Shown here in pieces: positions 47,242 through 54,621 of a DNA stretch of 64,000 bases. Position 1 is the stretch's first letter. Each line of letters begins with the position of its first letter. The stretch is from Rahnella ecdela (GTDB taxonomy: Bacteria; Pseudomonadota; Gammaproteobacteria; Enterobacterales; Enterobacteriaceae), in contig NZ_JAFMOY010000133.1 of assembly GCF_019049625.1 (NCBI RefSeq), positions 1-64,000 of the forward strand, given 5' to 3'. The notes under the pieces are model-generated. The model was not told the DNA's origin. It ran no database searches and saw only the letters and a program-made list of their open reading frames with translations. Position numbers and translations under genes: made by a program.

Positions 47242-48588
47242 ATGGCAGAAAACCCCCTCGAAAAAACGCTGGACGCGCAATGGTTAGCGACACAATTACA
47301 GGATCGTTCTATGCGGGGCATTGCAATTGAAACCGCGGCGATGATCCGCTCCGGTGTGATTGAAATCGGGACGCACCTGCCCCCCGTTCGCGAGCTGGCG
47401 CAGGCGCTGGGTGTGAGTCCGGCCACGGTTTCTGCCGCCTGGGGTCAACTGAGGCGACAAAAAGTCATCGCCGGTCGCGGTCGTAACGGTGTCTGGGTGT
47501 GCGGGGATATGCTCTCGCCAAGACCGGCTCGCTTCGAGAAAATCGGCAATTTTGGCGAACATATTATTGCGGATCTGGCCCTGTCCTCCCCGGATCCTGA
47601 GTTGCTGCCGAACCTGCTCGAAGCCATGCATCACGGTGTTGGCGCAGATAATCTCAACAGCTATCAGCGTGAGGCTATTTCGCCTTCTTTGCTTGAAGCG
47701 GCAAAACACGACTGGCCTTATGACGCGCCTGCTTTTATGTCTGCGGACGGCGGTTTTGACGGGATGAACCTGACCCTGCAAACCTTGCTGATGCAGGGTT
47801 CGGTGGTGGCGATTGAAGATCCGACAGCCACCCGTTTGCTGGATATGCTGGATAATCTGGGCGCGCAAGTGCTCCCGGTGAAGTGCGATGAGTTCGGTCC
47901 GCTGCCGGAATCTCTGGCTCAGGCCCTGCTGAAAAATCCTTCCGCGTTTATTTATCAGCCGCGCACACACTCACATTGCGGTCACGCCATCAATGCGGAA
48001 CGTTATGTTGCACTGGCCGAAATTCTCAGTCAGAGCAATACGCTGATCATTGAAGATGATGGCATCGGACAATTGTCCTGTTATCCACCGCTCAGTATGG
48101 GTAGCCGGTTGCCTGAACGGACAGTGCATGTTCGCTCCTATTCCAAAGCCTATGGTCCGGATTTACGGCTGGCGGTTATTTCCGGATCTACCGATTTAAT
48201 TAAACAAATCAAATCATTCCGTAACTTTGGTGCGGGCTGGTCGAGCCGTATTTTGCAGGAAGCGCTGGCATGGCTGATTAAAGATCCCAAAACGCAGGAA
48301 GGTATTTCGCACGCCAAAAGCGTGTATGCGCAACGCCGCAAAGCCATGTCCGACGCCTTACGTATACGCGGAATTAACATTCCCGAACGTGACGGGCTGG
48401 CGATGTGGATCCCGGTGCCCTCAGAGCAGTTTGCGCTGGTGACGATGGCTGCGCGAGGCATTGCCGTTCTGCCCGGCGAGCGAAGCCGCATCGGGCCGGG
48501 GCAGTTTATCCGTATCAGTACCAGCCAGGTGAAACCGGAGCAGGTCGATTTAATTGCCGATGCTCTGGTGCTGGCAATGGGTGCCTGA
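47242..48588 (+). CDS. MocR-type regulator (GntR DNA-binding plus aminotransferase-like domain)
   Basis: This 448-residue fusion has a GntR winged helix-turn-helix at about residues 15-80 (LPPVRELAQALGVSPATVS) and a fold-type-I aminotransferase domain over the rest. The PLP-binding lysine is in VRSYSKAYGPDLRLA, and DDGIGQLS supplies the cofactor-binding Asp. Such proteins sense PLP or amino-compound ligands and usually control a neighbouring divergent gene. Here that is the decarboxylase-like gene 210 bases away. AGGCGAG precedes the ATG. The E. coli relative PtsJ/YdcR type is similar in layout. Confidence 0.9.
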   Translation: MAENPLEKTLDAQWLATQLQDRSMRGIAIETAAMIRSGVIEIGTHLPPVRELAQALGVSPATVSAAWGQLRRQKVIAGRGRNGVWVCGDMLSPRPARFEKIGNFGEHIIADLALSSPDPELLPNLLEAMHHGVGADNLNSYQREAISPSLLEAAKHDWPYDAPAFMSADGGFDGMNLTLQTLLMQGSVVAIEDPTATRLLDMLDNLGAQVLPVKCDEFGPLPESLAQALLKNPSAFIYQPRTHSHCGHAINAERYVALAEILSQSNTLIIEDDGIGQLSCYPPLSMGSRLPERTVHVRSYSKAYGPDLRLAVISGSTDLIKQIKSFRNFGAGWSSRILQEALAWLIKDPKTQEGISHAKSVYAQRRKAMSDALRIRGINIPERDGLAMWIPVPSEQFALVTMAARGIAVLPGERSRIGPGQFIRISTSQVKPEQVDLIADALVLAMGA

Positions 48589-48592
48589 TTGC

Positions 48593-49027
48593 TCAGGACC
48601 TCTTCAGCAAATGCTTGAGCAAATACTTTGGCGACTCTTCGTATTGCGCCCGTGCATAGAACTGGTGGGCGCGCACGCGGCGTGTGTGGCTGTGAACTTC
48701 CATGCGGTCACAGCCGCGTTCTGCCGCCAGCCTTTCTGCTTCATCCAGCAATTTCTGGCCAATGCCTGCGCCACGACACTGGTCGCTGACACATAAATAG
48801 CTTACCCGGCAGAATTCTCCGGCCAGTGCGATTTGCGGGATATAGTGCAAAGAAATAAATCCCACCGCCTTACCTTCAGCTTCAGCGACCAGCAGACAAC
48901 TGTCCGGGTTCGTCGCCATTTTTGCCACACGTTCTGCTACGGCTTCCGGCGTATTGGGATAATCCAAATCGCCCAGTAATTGCGCCAGAATTTGCGCATC
49001 TGAAACTACACCTTCTCTGATTAACAT
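48593..49027 (-). CDS. GNAT-family N-acetyltransferase
   Basis: This 144-residue GNAT acetyltransferase moves an acetyl group from acetyl-CoA to an amine. The acetyl-CoA-binding motif A is SYLCVSDQCRGAGIGQKLLD (R/QxxGxG/A) in the middle. The start at 49027 (MLIREGVVSDAQIL) has AGGAAA upstream, and 15 further codons exist without one. The acceptor is unknown. It is convergent with the MocR gene, with four bases between the two stop codons. Confidence 0.88.
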   Translation of the reverse strand: MLIREGVVSDAQILAQLLGDLDYPNTPEAVAERVAKMATNPDSCLLVAEAEGKAVGFISLHYIPQIALAGEFCRVSYLCVSDQCRGAGIGQKLLDEAERLAAERGCDRMEVHSHTRRVRAHQFYARAQYEESPKYLLKHLLKRS

Positions 49028-49140
49028 AGCGTTTTCCTGGTTACACCCTGTTTCTTTATCGCGTCTACACAAGCCCCGTGGCGCGAGGTAAACTTAGCGC
49101 CCGGCTCTTTCTGAATTCATCGCTTTATTAAGGCATTTCT

Positions 49141-49524
49141 ATGTTTAGCACCTTACTTGCAGTCTTTATTGGCGGTGGTATCGGCAGTGTAGTTCGCTGG
49201 TATGTCAGCCTGAAAATGAACGGAATGAACCCGGTTCTGCCGGTCGGTACGCTGACGGTCAATCTGGTCGGCGCCTTTATTATCGGTCTGGGGATCGCCA
49301 TTTTCACCCGCCTGACGAATATCGATCCGGTTTGGAAACTGCTGATCACCACCGGTTTCTGCGGCGGTCTGACCACATTTTCCACCTTTTCGCTGGAAGT
49401 CGTTTACATGTTACAGGATGGCCGTTTTGGTGCCGCCCTGCTCAATATGGCGCTCAATCTGGCGGGTTCCCTGGCGATGACTTTACTGGCCTTTATGCTG
49501 GTCAGCTGGTTCAGCGCGCACTGA
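49141..49524 (+). CDS. crcB: Fluoride channel CrcB/Fluc
   Basis: CrcB is a small dual-topology membrane channel that expels fluoride. It has 127 residues, the same as E. coli, with four hydrophobic helices. The conserved [10 protein letters not shown] (residues 11-20), [23 protein letters not shown] and a central Asn are present. The order crcB-cspE near ybeM and tatE is that of E. coli. I looked for a fluoride riboswitch in the leader and saw none. Confidence 0.95.
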   Translation: MFSTLLAVFIGGGIGSVVRWYVSLKMNGMNPVLPVGTLTVNLVGAFIIGLGIAIFTRLTNIDPVWKLLITTGFCGGLTTFSTFSLEVVYMLQDGRFGAALLNMALNLAGSLAMTLLAFMLVSWFSAH

Positions 49525-49679
49525 TACTATCTTCCGGCGATGCCTTTTTTATGACAAAAGGCATCGCGATGATAAATTTGTGACACAGGTTCTTACCCCT
49601 CCGCCCTTTCTTAATGTTTCCTTCATCTTTCGTGCAGATAATAGCGTCAGTTCACTTTGGTTTATTTTCGAGGTATGGC

Positions 49680-49772
49680 ATGTTTTCTGTTCCAAAAACG
49701 TCTTCTGAGCTTCTGGTTGTTGCTCTCTGTGTTCTGACCGTTGTCGCTTTTTTACAGGCCTACTTTGCATAA
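49680..49772 (+). CDS. Putative 30-residue single-span membrane protein
   Basis: This short frame reads MFSVPKTSSE followed by a hydrophobic stretch (LLVVALCVLTVVAFLQAYFA) and TAA. The GAGG at 49670-49673 is six bases from the ATG. The product looks like the one-helix miniproteins of enterics, such as MgtS or YbgT types, but I do not recognise the sequence. It lies in an otherwise empty 458-base gap between crcB and the TetR gene, and a stem-loop follows 34 bases after its stop. It could be spurious, but ribosome site, hydrophobicity and hairpin agree. Confidence 0.5.
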   Translation: MFSVPKTSSELLVVALCVLTVVAFLQAYFA

Positions 49773-49806
49773 TTCTCTGTAATTTCGAACTTCCCCCCTA
49801 TCCGTA

Positions 49807-49835
49807 AACGGCGCATTCCTTATGATTGCGCCGTT
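49807..49835 (+). terminator. Stem-loop after the 30-codon frame
   Basis: The 9-bp stem AACGGCGCA (49807-49815) pairs with TGCGCCGTT (49827-49835) and is followed by CGCATTTC. The T-tract is weak, so this is a possible terminator only. Confidence 0.45.
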
Positions 49836-49934
49836 CGCATTTCAGCGGCCGGCTTAATCGCGTTGAAACGAAACGTCACTTTTCATTCCATTCATAATAC
49901 AAATATTTACCTGTTCCTCCTTATTGCCTATACT

Positions 49935-49952
49935 TGAGAATGATCGTTCACA
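49935..49952. promoter_or_regulatory. Candidate TetR-type operator
   Basis: TGAGAATGATCGTTCACA is a dyad (14 of 18 positions symmetric, centred on GATC), 31 bases upstream of the TetR gene. Autoregulation of TetR-efflux pairs through such a site is common. The match is by symmetry only. Confidence 0.4.
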
Positions 49953-49982
49953 GTCAATATCAGCAAAATTCTCAGGTAAATC

Positions 49983-50639
49983 ATGCTTCACCCACAACAA
50001 TGCAGTAAAGACGCGCGCATCAGCGCACGACGCGACCAGATTATTGCCGCAGCACGCCTGTGTTTTCGCAAGCATGGATTTCACGGTGCAGGCATGGCTG
50101 AAATCGCCAAAACTTCACTGCTCAGTGTGGGACAGATTTACCGCTATTTCGCGAACAAAGACGCCATCATCGAAGAAATTGTTCGCCGTATTGTCATGAA
50201 AAAAATCAGGCTGATGACCGGCAATGCCCACAACCTGCAACAGGTGGCGCACAATCTGGCACACCGCCGGATTGGCAATCTCAGCGCGCCGTATAAAGAA
50301 GAACTGTGCGCTGAACAAAAAGAACAAGCCGAAATTGACCACGCATTGATACTCGAAGTCGCCGCAGAAGCGACCCGCAATCCTGCCGTGGAAAAAATCT
50401 GGCGCGATTCTGAAAAACAATTATTTAACGAAGCAAAATCTCTGCTGAGTGCCACTTTTCCGCAATTTTCAGAAGCTGAAATGACGGCCAAAGTGGAAAC
50501 TTTAGCGGTGATTTGTGAAGGCACCGCATTTCGTCGTATGACGACAGTTCACGCCGACGCAGAGCTTCTGGAAGCCATATACCATCGCTACTTCCAGAGC
50601 CTCTTCGAAACGGATTTAATCACCAGCAAACCGGATTAA
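49983..50639 (+). CDS. TetR-family transcriptional regulator
   Basis: This 218-residue TetR/AcrR-type repressor has its helix-turn-helix at about residues 20-65 (IIAAARLCFRKHGFHGAGMA and LSVGQIYRYFANKDAI). The C-terminal ligand-binding part is helical and not recognisable. It starts nine bases upstream of an MFS efflux gene in the same direction, so it most likely represses that gene and itself and responds to an exported compound. The ATG at 49983 gives MLHPQQCSKDARISA. Confidence 0.88.
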   Translation: MLHPQQCSKDARISARRDQIIAAARLCFRKHGFHGAGMAEIAKTSLLSVGQIYRYFANKDAIIEEIVRRIVMKKIRLMTGNAHNLQQVAHNLAHRRIGNLSAPYKEELCAEQKEQAEIDHALILEVAAEATRNPAVEKIWRDSEKQLFNEAKSLLSATFPQFSEAEMTAKVETLAVICEGTAFRRMTTVHADAELLEAIYHRYFQSLFETDLITSKPD

Positions 50640-50647
50640 CTTTTACC

Positions 50648-51835
50648 ATGAGCGCTCACCTGCAAGAAAAACGCCTCGGTTATGCCCTGGTGCTAGGCTC
50701 TCTCGCCGCACTGGGTCCCTTATGCACCGATTTATACCTTCCCGCACTGCCTGAAATGGCAGGCGATCTCAGTACCTCCACCGCCAGTGCGCAACTCAGC
50801 CTGACCGCAGGTTTACTCGGTCTCGGTTTCGGCCAGCTGCTGTTTGGCCCGCTGAGCGACCGATATGGCCGCATGCGTCCTTTGTTATGGTCGCTGGCTT
50901 TATTGCTGGCCGCATCGGTCTGGTGTGCCGTTGCACAGGACATTGATCAGCTGATCGTCGCCCGTCTGTTGCAGGGGATCGCCGGTGCCGGTGGCGCAGT
51001 ACTTTCCCGAGCCGTGGCCAGAGATTTGTATAACGGACATGAATTAACGCGGTTTTTCGCCCTGCTGATGCTGGTCAACGGACTGGCACCGATCATCGCC
51101 CCCGTGCTGGGTGGGGCCTTACTAAACTGGGTGAACTGGCGGGGAATATTTGGCGTACTGGCATTGATCGCTATCCTGTTATTCAGCTTCTCCTCCCTGA
51201 AACTGCACGAAACGTTATTGCCCGAACGACGCGCCAAAGGCGGGATCCTGAGTATGCTGTTCTCGATATTTGGTTTGCTTAAACACCGCCCGTTTATGGG
51301 ATTGTGTCTGACGCAGGGCTTTATCATGGCGGGAATGTTTGCATATATCGGCGCATCGCCGTTTGTGCTGCAACAGATTTACCATCTCAGCCCGCAGATG
51401 TTCAGCCTTTGCTTTGCAATAAACGGTATTGGGTTGGTGATTTCTGCACAGGTTTCTACCCGCCTGAGTCGTCGTTTTGGTGAGCTGGCACTGGTTAAAG
51501 CAGGATTATGCATCGCCGCTTTAGCGTCCGTAACGCTGGTGATTTCCGCCAGCCTTAACGCACCGCTGGTAATGTTGCTGATCCCGCTGTTCTTCTCGGT
51601 AATGGTCATCGGAATTATCGGCCCGAATGCGGGATCGCTTGCGATGCAAAGCCAGGGGGAAAACGCGGGCAGCGCATCGGCATTGCTGGGGGTTTGTATG
51701 TTTGCGCTTGGCGCGCTGGCGGTCCCTGTTACCGGTTTTGGCAGCCAGCCTGCGCTGTCGATGGGGCTGACCATTCTCGGCTGCTACGCGATTGCTATCC
51801 TGATGTTCGTGATGCTGGTACGCAAACCGGCGTAA
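50648..51835 (+). CDS. MFS drug transporter, Bcr/CflA family
   Basis: This 395-residue inner-membrane proton-driven exporter has about 12 hydrophobic helices. The Bcr/CflA N-terminus is visible as LGPLCTDLYLPALPEMAGDL, and the MFS motif A as FGPLSDRYGRMRPLL between helices 2 and 3. Motif C-like glycines (NGLAPIIAPVLGGALL) mark it as an antiporter. Relatives export bicyclomycin, chloramphenicol or similar small molecules, but the substrate here is unknown. It follows the TetR gene by eight bases and ends at a strong shared terminator. Confidence 0.92.
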   Translation: MSAHLQEKRLGYALVLGSLAALGPLCTDLYLPALPEMAGDLSTSTASAQLSLTAGLLGLGFGQLLFGPLSDRYGRMRPLLWSLALLLAASVWCAVAQDIDQLIVARLLQGIAGAGGAVLSRAVARDLYNGHELTRFFALLMLVNGLAPIIAPVLGGALLNWVNWRGIFGVLALIAILLFSFSSLKLHETLLPERRAKGGILSMLFSIFGLLKHRPFMGLCLTQGFIMAGMFAYIGASPFVLQQIYHLSPQMFSLCFAINGIGLVISAQVSTRLSRRFGELALVKAGLCIAALASVTLVISASLNAPLVMLLIPLFFSVMVIGIIGPNAGSLAMQSQGENAGSASALLGVCMFALGALAVPVTGFGSQPALSMGLTILGCYAIAILMFVMLVRKPA

Positions 51836-51858
51836 AGAATTCACGAATAACAGGCAAA

Positions 51859-51884
51859 AAAAAACCCGCTTCGGCGGGTTTTTT
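51859..51884. terminator. Bidirectional terminator between the MFS gene and cspE
   Basis: The 11-bp stem AAAAAACCCGC (51859-51869) pairs with GCGGGTTTTTT (51874-51884), UUCG-type loop TTCG. It has T runs in both directions and serves the two converging genes. Confidence 0.93.
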
Positions 51885-51899
51885 AGAATTCGGCTAAAG

Positions 51900-52109
51900 T
51901 CAGATAGCGATAACGTTAGCAGCCGACGGGCCTTTGGCACCATTGGTGATTTCGAACTCTACGCGCTGGCCTTCAGCAAGGGTCTTGAAACCGTTGCTTG
52001 AAATAGCAGAGAAATGAACGAAAACATCTTTGCTGCCATCTTCAGGGGTAATGAAGCCAAAACCTTTAGATTCATTGAACCACTTAACGCTACCTTTAAT
52101 CTTAGACAT
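51900..52109 (-). CDS. cspE: Cold-shock-family protein CspE
   Basis: This 69-residue nucleic-acid chaperone acts as a transcription antiterminator and RNA-binding protein. It begins [20 protein letters not shown] and includes the RNP1 (KGFGFI) and RNP2 (VFVHFS) motifs. It differs from E. coli CspE at only a few positions as I recall it. I start it at the ATG at 52109. The frame runs 48 codons further upstream, but that is the untranslated leader, as AAGTAAGT-like bases (rather than a coding homologue) precede this ATG. Location next to crcB identifies it as cspE rather than cspC. Confidence 0.94.
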   Translation of the reverse strand: MSKIKGSVKWFNESKGFGFITPEDGSKDVFVHFSAISSNGFKTLAEGQRVEFEITNGAKGPSAANVIAI

Positions 52110-52286
52110 CAAACTTACCTTTACGTGAATGTTGGACACAAAATGTGTGTCAAATACAGTACAGCAACAGATTTCACTTTTGTCCAGAATTCTGATGGCA
52201 ATAAGCGATAAAGCTCTCACTCTTGGTTTTCTGTTGCATTTTTCTGCTGCCAAAAAGGCCTTTAATAGCCTTATGACATCAGTCAG

Positions 52287-53072
52287 TTAGAAAAACGAAT
52301 CATCGTCGTTGCTGTAATCATCCGAATCGAAACTGTCAGAACCGAACCCCAGATCCGAATTATCGTTGCGCAGTGAGGCGTCTTCCCAGGAAGGCTGCCC
52401 GCTGTCGAAACTTTGGCTGTTCTCAAAACCCTGACTGTTATCGAAACCCTGATTGTTGTCGAGGAAACTGCTGTCAGCCGGATTGAGATCCTGCACCGGC
52501 GGTTCTTCGATAATATTGACGATTTCCTGCGGCTGGCTGTGATGGAACATGCCGGTCAGCATATCGGCCAGCACCACACCCCCCGCGACGCCCGCAGCCG
52601 TGCGCAGCGCGCTGCCTAAAAAGCCCGGCTGCTGAGGTGCGGCCTGAGCCGGAGCCTGCTGCTGAGGTTGCGCCGCATATTGCTGTTGCTGAGGCTGAGG
52701 CTGACCGCCCCACCCTTGCGTACCAGGAATCGGCTGGCTACCCTGCGACGCCTGACGTTGCGGCTCAGGCTGAGAAGAACCGCCGCCAAATAAGCCCGCC
52801 AGAAAACCGGTACTTTGCGGTTTTGCTGTCTGCGCCTGTTGTTGCAACTGCTGAACCTGCTGTTGCAGTTCCTGCACCTGCGCATTGAGTTTGGTCAGCG
52901 CCGCTTCCTGAATAATCATCGCCTGCGCCATGTAATACGGGGCAGACGGTTGCTGACGAATATGGGCCTGAATCACACGCTCAGCTTCCGCATCACGCGG
53001 TGCTGTATTGGACTCAGCCTGTTGTAAGCGACTAAAAAGGCCGTCAATTAAACGCTGTTCTTCAGATTGCAT
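52287..53072 (-). CDS. DUF2076-family protein, Gln/Pro-rich
   Basis: This 261-residue protein is of the DUF2076 family. The N-terminal 75 residues are the family core (QRLIDGLFSRLQQAE, YYMAQAMIIQEAAL), followed by a Gln heptad coiled coil (LNAQVQELQQQVQQLQQQ). Then comes a Gln/Pro/Ala-rich linker, a short conserved glycine-rich hydrophobic helix (GSALRTAAGVAGGVVLADML) and an acidic Asn/Asp/Ser tail with imperfect repeats of QGF/QSF-D/E-NS. Function is not known. Family members are often annotated as periplasmic, but no signal peptide is visible here. The tail repeats are unusual. Confidence 0.85.
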   Translation of the reverse strand: MQSEEQRLIDGLFSRLQQAESNTAPRDAEAERVIQAHIRQQPSAPYYMAQAMIIQEAALTKLNAQVQELQQQVQQLQQQAQTAKPQSTGFLAGLFGGGSSQPEPQRQASQGSQPIPGTQGWGGQPQPQQQQYAAQPQQQAPAQAAPQQPGFLGSALRTAAGVAGGVVLADMLTGMFHHSQPQEIVNIIEEPPVQDLNPADSSFLDNNQGFDNSQGFENSQSFDSGQPSWEDASLRNDNSDLGFGSDSFDSDDYSNDDDSFF

Positions 53073-53225
53073 AAATTCACCTTATTGATGTGTCGTACGA
53101 CGCCATGAACGATGCCCGCCGGCGTTATGCAGATACAGTAATACAGTTATATTTTTGTATGAATTAACGGAGTGTCAACAAATGTGACGGAGGTAAAGTT
53201 CGTGCAGAAAGTACGCGGAAGGATT

Positions 53226-53254
53226 GAAAATCCGCCTGCGAGACCACAGGCGGA
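53226..53254 (-). terminator. Probable terminator of the iron-type binding-protein gene
   Basis: The 8-bp stem TCCGCCTG (53231-53238) pairs with CAGGCGGA (53247-53254), and on the minus strand TTTTC follows. It is 34 bases past the stop codon of the gene at 53288. Confidence 0.7.
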
Positions 53255-53287
53255 GTCAATAAATCTAAAGCGGACAGAGCTCAGACG

Positions 53288-54418
53288 TTACTTTTTCGGC
53301 GTCCAGCCCAGAATGAAATCCTGATCCGGCAGATTAGTGAAGTTACGCACGATATCGTGATAGGTTTTCGACGGATCCAAATCTTTGAACTGTTCCGGAT
53401 AGATAAATTTCGCCAGATATTCCATACCTACGATGTTGTACGGATGGTTGTAGAACTGGTGATAAACGCCGTAAACATGTTTTTCACTGACCGCCGGGAT
53501 CTGCGCAACGCCTGTACGGGAAAGCAGAACTTTAGCTTGTTTATCGACATCAGCTTCATTCGCGCCGTACCCAAACGGCAGAATGTGCGTCACGGAACCC
53601 GAAGCCGGACGCGCCGAACCGGTCATAATGTAAACGTCCGGTTTCATGCTGATGACCTGCTCCAGAGAGACGGTGCCTGATGCGCCCGGTAGCAGCTTAG
53701 AACCAATATTATTGGCATCAACGGCCTGAATCAGCTTCCCCCAGCCCGCATTCCCGTGGGTAAAGCAACAGGAATCATCGCGACCGGCAATCGGCTCGAT
53801 AAAGACATCAGGTTTGGTTTTAATGGCGGAGACCACTTTCTGGATGTTCTGGAAATGCTCGTTATAAAACGCAGTATAAGCGCGGGCATTGTCTTCCTGG
53901 TTCATCACTTTGCCCAGCAGCTCAATGCTCGGCGCGGTATTTTTGGCCGGATCCAGTTCGTAATCGACGAACACGACCGGAATATGCAACGCCGCCAGTT
54001 TTTCCAGCACGCCAGCCTGCGCCAGCGAGTCTTTGGCACGCGCCTGGGCAATCATCAGATCAGGTTTTTTGGCGATAACGGTTTCCAGATCCACCTGCCC
54101 TTTATCGCTGAATCCCATATCGAGGATTTTCGCGGATTCAGGCCATTTGCTTTTCAGCATATCCCAGGTGCCGCTGTCAGTTTTTTTCAGCAGGTTATTC
54201 CACGCCACCACATGCTGGAAGGGATTGGCTTTATCCAGAACCGCCAGGGCCAGCACATCGCGCCCGTCCTGCAAAATCACACGCTGCGGTGCTTTATCAA
54301 TGGTGACCTTTTGCCCGACCATATCGGTCACAGTCAGCGGATAAGTGGTAGCAAAAATGGAGAATGAAGCAGCCATCAGACCTGTAACAGACAGCACGCG
54401 AGCGGTGTTCTTTAACAT
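53288..54418 (-). CDS. Iron/siderophore-type ABC substrate-binding protein
   Basis: This 376-residue periplasmic binding protein of the FecB/BtuF (TroA-like) class has a signal peptide at about residues 1-24 (ending SIFATT). It then shows the class landmarks VTDMVGQKVTIDKAPQRVIL near the N-terminus and KKPDLMIAQARAK in the first lobe. The ATG at 54418 is chosen so that a signal peptide leads the protein. The longer frame from 54472 runs through a Fur box and is unlikely. It has no permease or ATPase gene next to it, so it may feed a transporter encoded elsewhere. Iron-limited expression is expected. Confidence 0.85.
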   Translation of the reverse strand: MLKNTARVLSVTGLMAASFSIFATTYPLTVTDMVGQKVTIDKAPQRVILQDGRDVLALAVLDKANPFQHVVAWNNLLKKTDSGTWDMLKSKWPESAKILDMGFSDKGQVDLETVIAKKPDLMIAQARAKDSLAQAGVLEKLAALHIPVVFVDYELDPAKNTAPSIELLGKVMNQEDNARAYTAFYNEHFQNIQKVVSAIKTKPDVFIEPIAGRDDSCCFTHGNAGWGKLIQAVDANNIGSKLLPGASGTVSLEQVISMKPDVYIMTGSARPASGSVTHILPFGYGANEADVDKQAKVLLSRTGVAQIPAVSEKHVYGVYHQFYNHPYNIVGMEYLAKFIYPEQFKDLDPSKTYHDIVRNFTNLPDQDFILGWTPKK

Positions 54419-54454
54419 GCGATTACCCGAAGATGAGAATGAATAAGAAATGAT

Positions 54455-54473
54455 TTTGATAATTGTTATCAAA
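54455..54473 (-). promoter_or_regulatory. Fur box upstream of the binding-protein gene
   Basis: The sequence TTTGATAATTGTTATCAAA is a perfect 19-bp palindrome with the GATAAT/ATTATC-type halves of the Fur consensus. It lies 37 bases upstream of the start codon, which implies repression by Fur when iron is plentiful. Confidence 0.8.
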
Positions 54474-54558
54474 TGAAGCCGAAATAATAAACAAGGAAGG
54501 ATTGGCGGGGCAATGTTTTTACAATAAATAATGGCGGATAAAACATGTCGAAATATTA

Positions 54559-54585
54559 ACGGGATACCGTAGTGGCATCCCGTTT
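54559..54585 (-). terminator. Hairpin after the prolyl-oligopeptidase gene
   Basis: The 8-bp stem AACGGGAT (54559-54566) pairs with ATCCCGTT (54578-54585). It is followed on the minus strand by AATATTTCG, so a poor T-tract. It is about 37 bases past the stop of the gene at 54622. Confidence 0.5.
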
Positions 54586-54621
54586 GGCTTAAGTCAGCGG
54601 AACACGGTGCTGGCTTTCTTT

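Noticed and set aside
49073-49140. Possible fluoride riboswitch before crcB
   Set aside because: The spacer is short and I could not find the crcB-motif pseudoknot elements.
52110-52253. N-terminal extension of CspE to a 117-residue protein
   Set aside because: Cold-shock proteins are about 70 residues and start MSKIKG. The extra codons are the untranslated leader.
52600-52900. CRISPR-like or tandem repeat tract in Gln/Pro-coding DNA
   Set aside because: The apparent repetition is CAG-type codon use for a Gln-rich linker within an intact gene, without regular unit length.
53092-53101. Perfect 10-bp palindrome GTCGTACGAC upstream of the DUF2076 gene
   Set aside because: Too short to carry meaning alone, and no second copy was seen.
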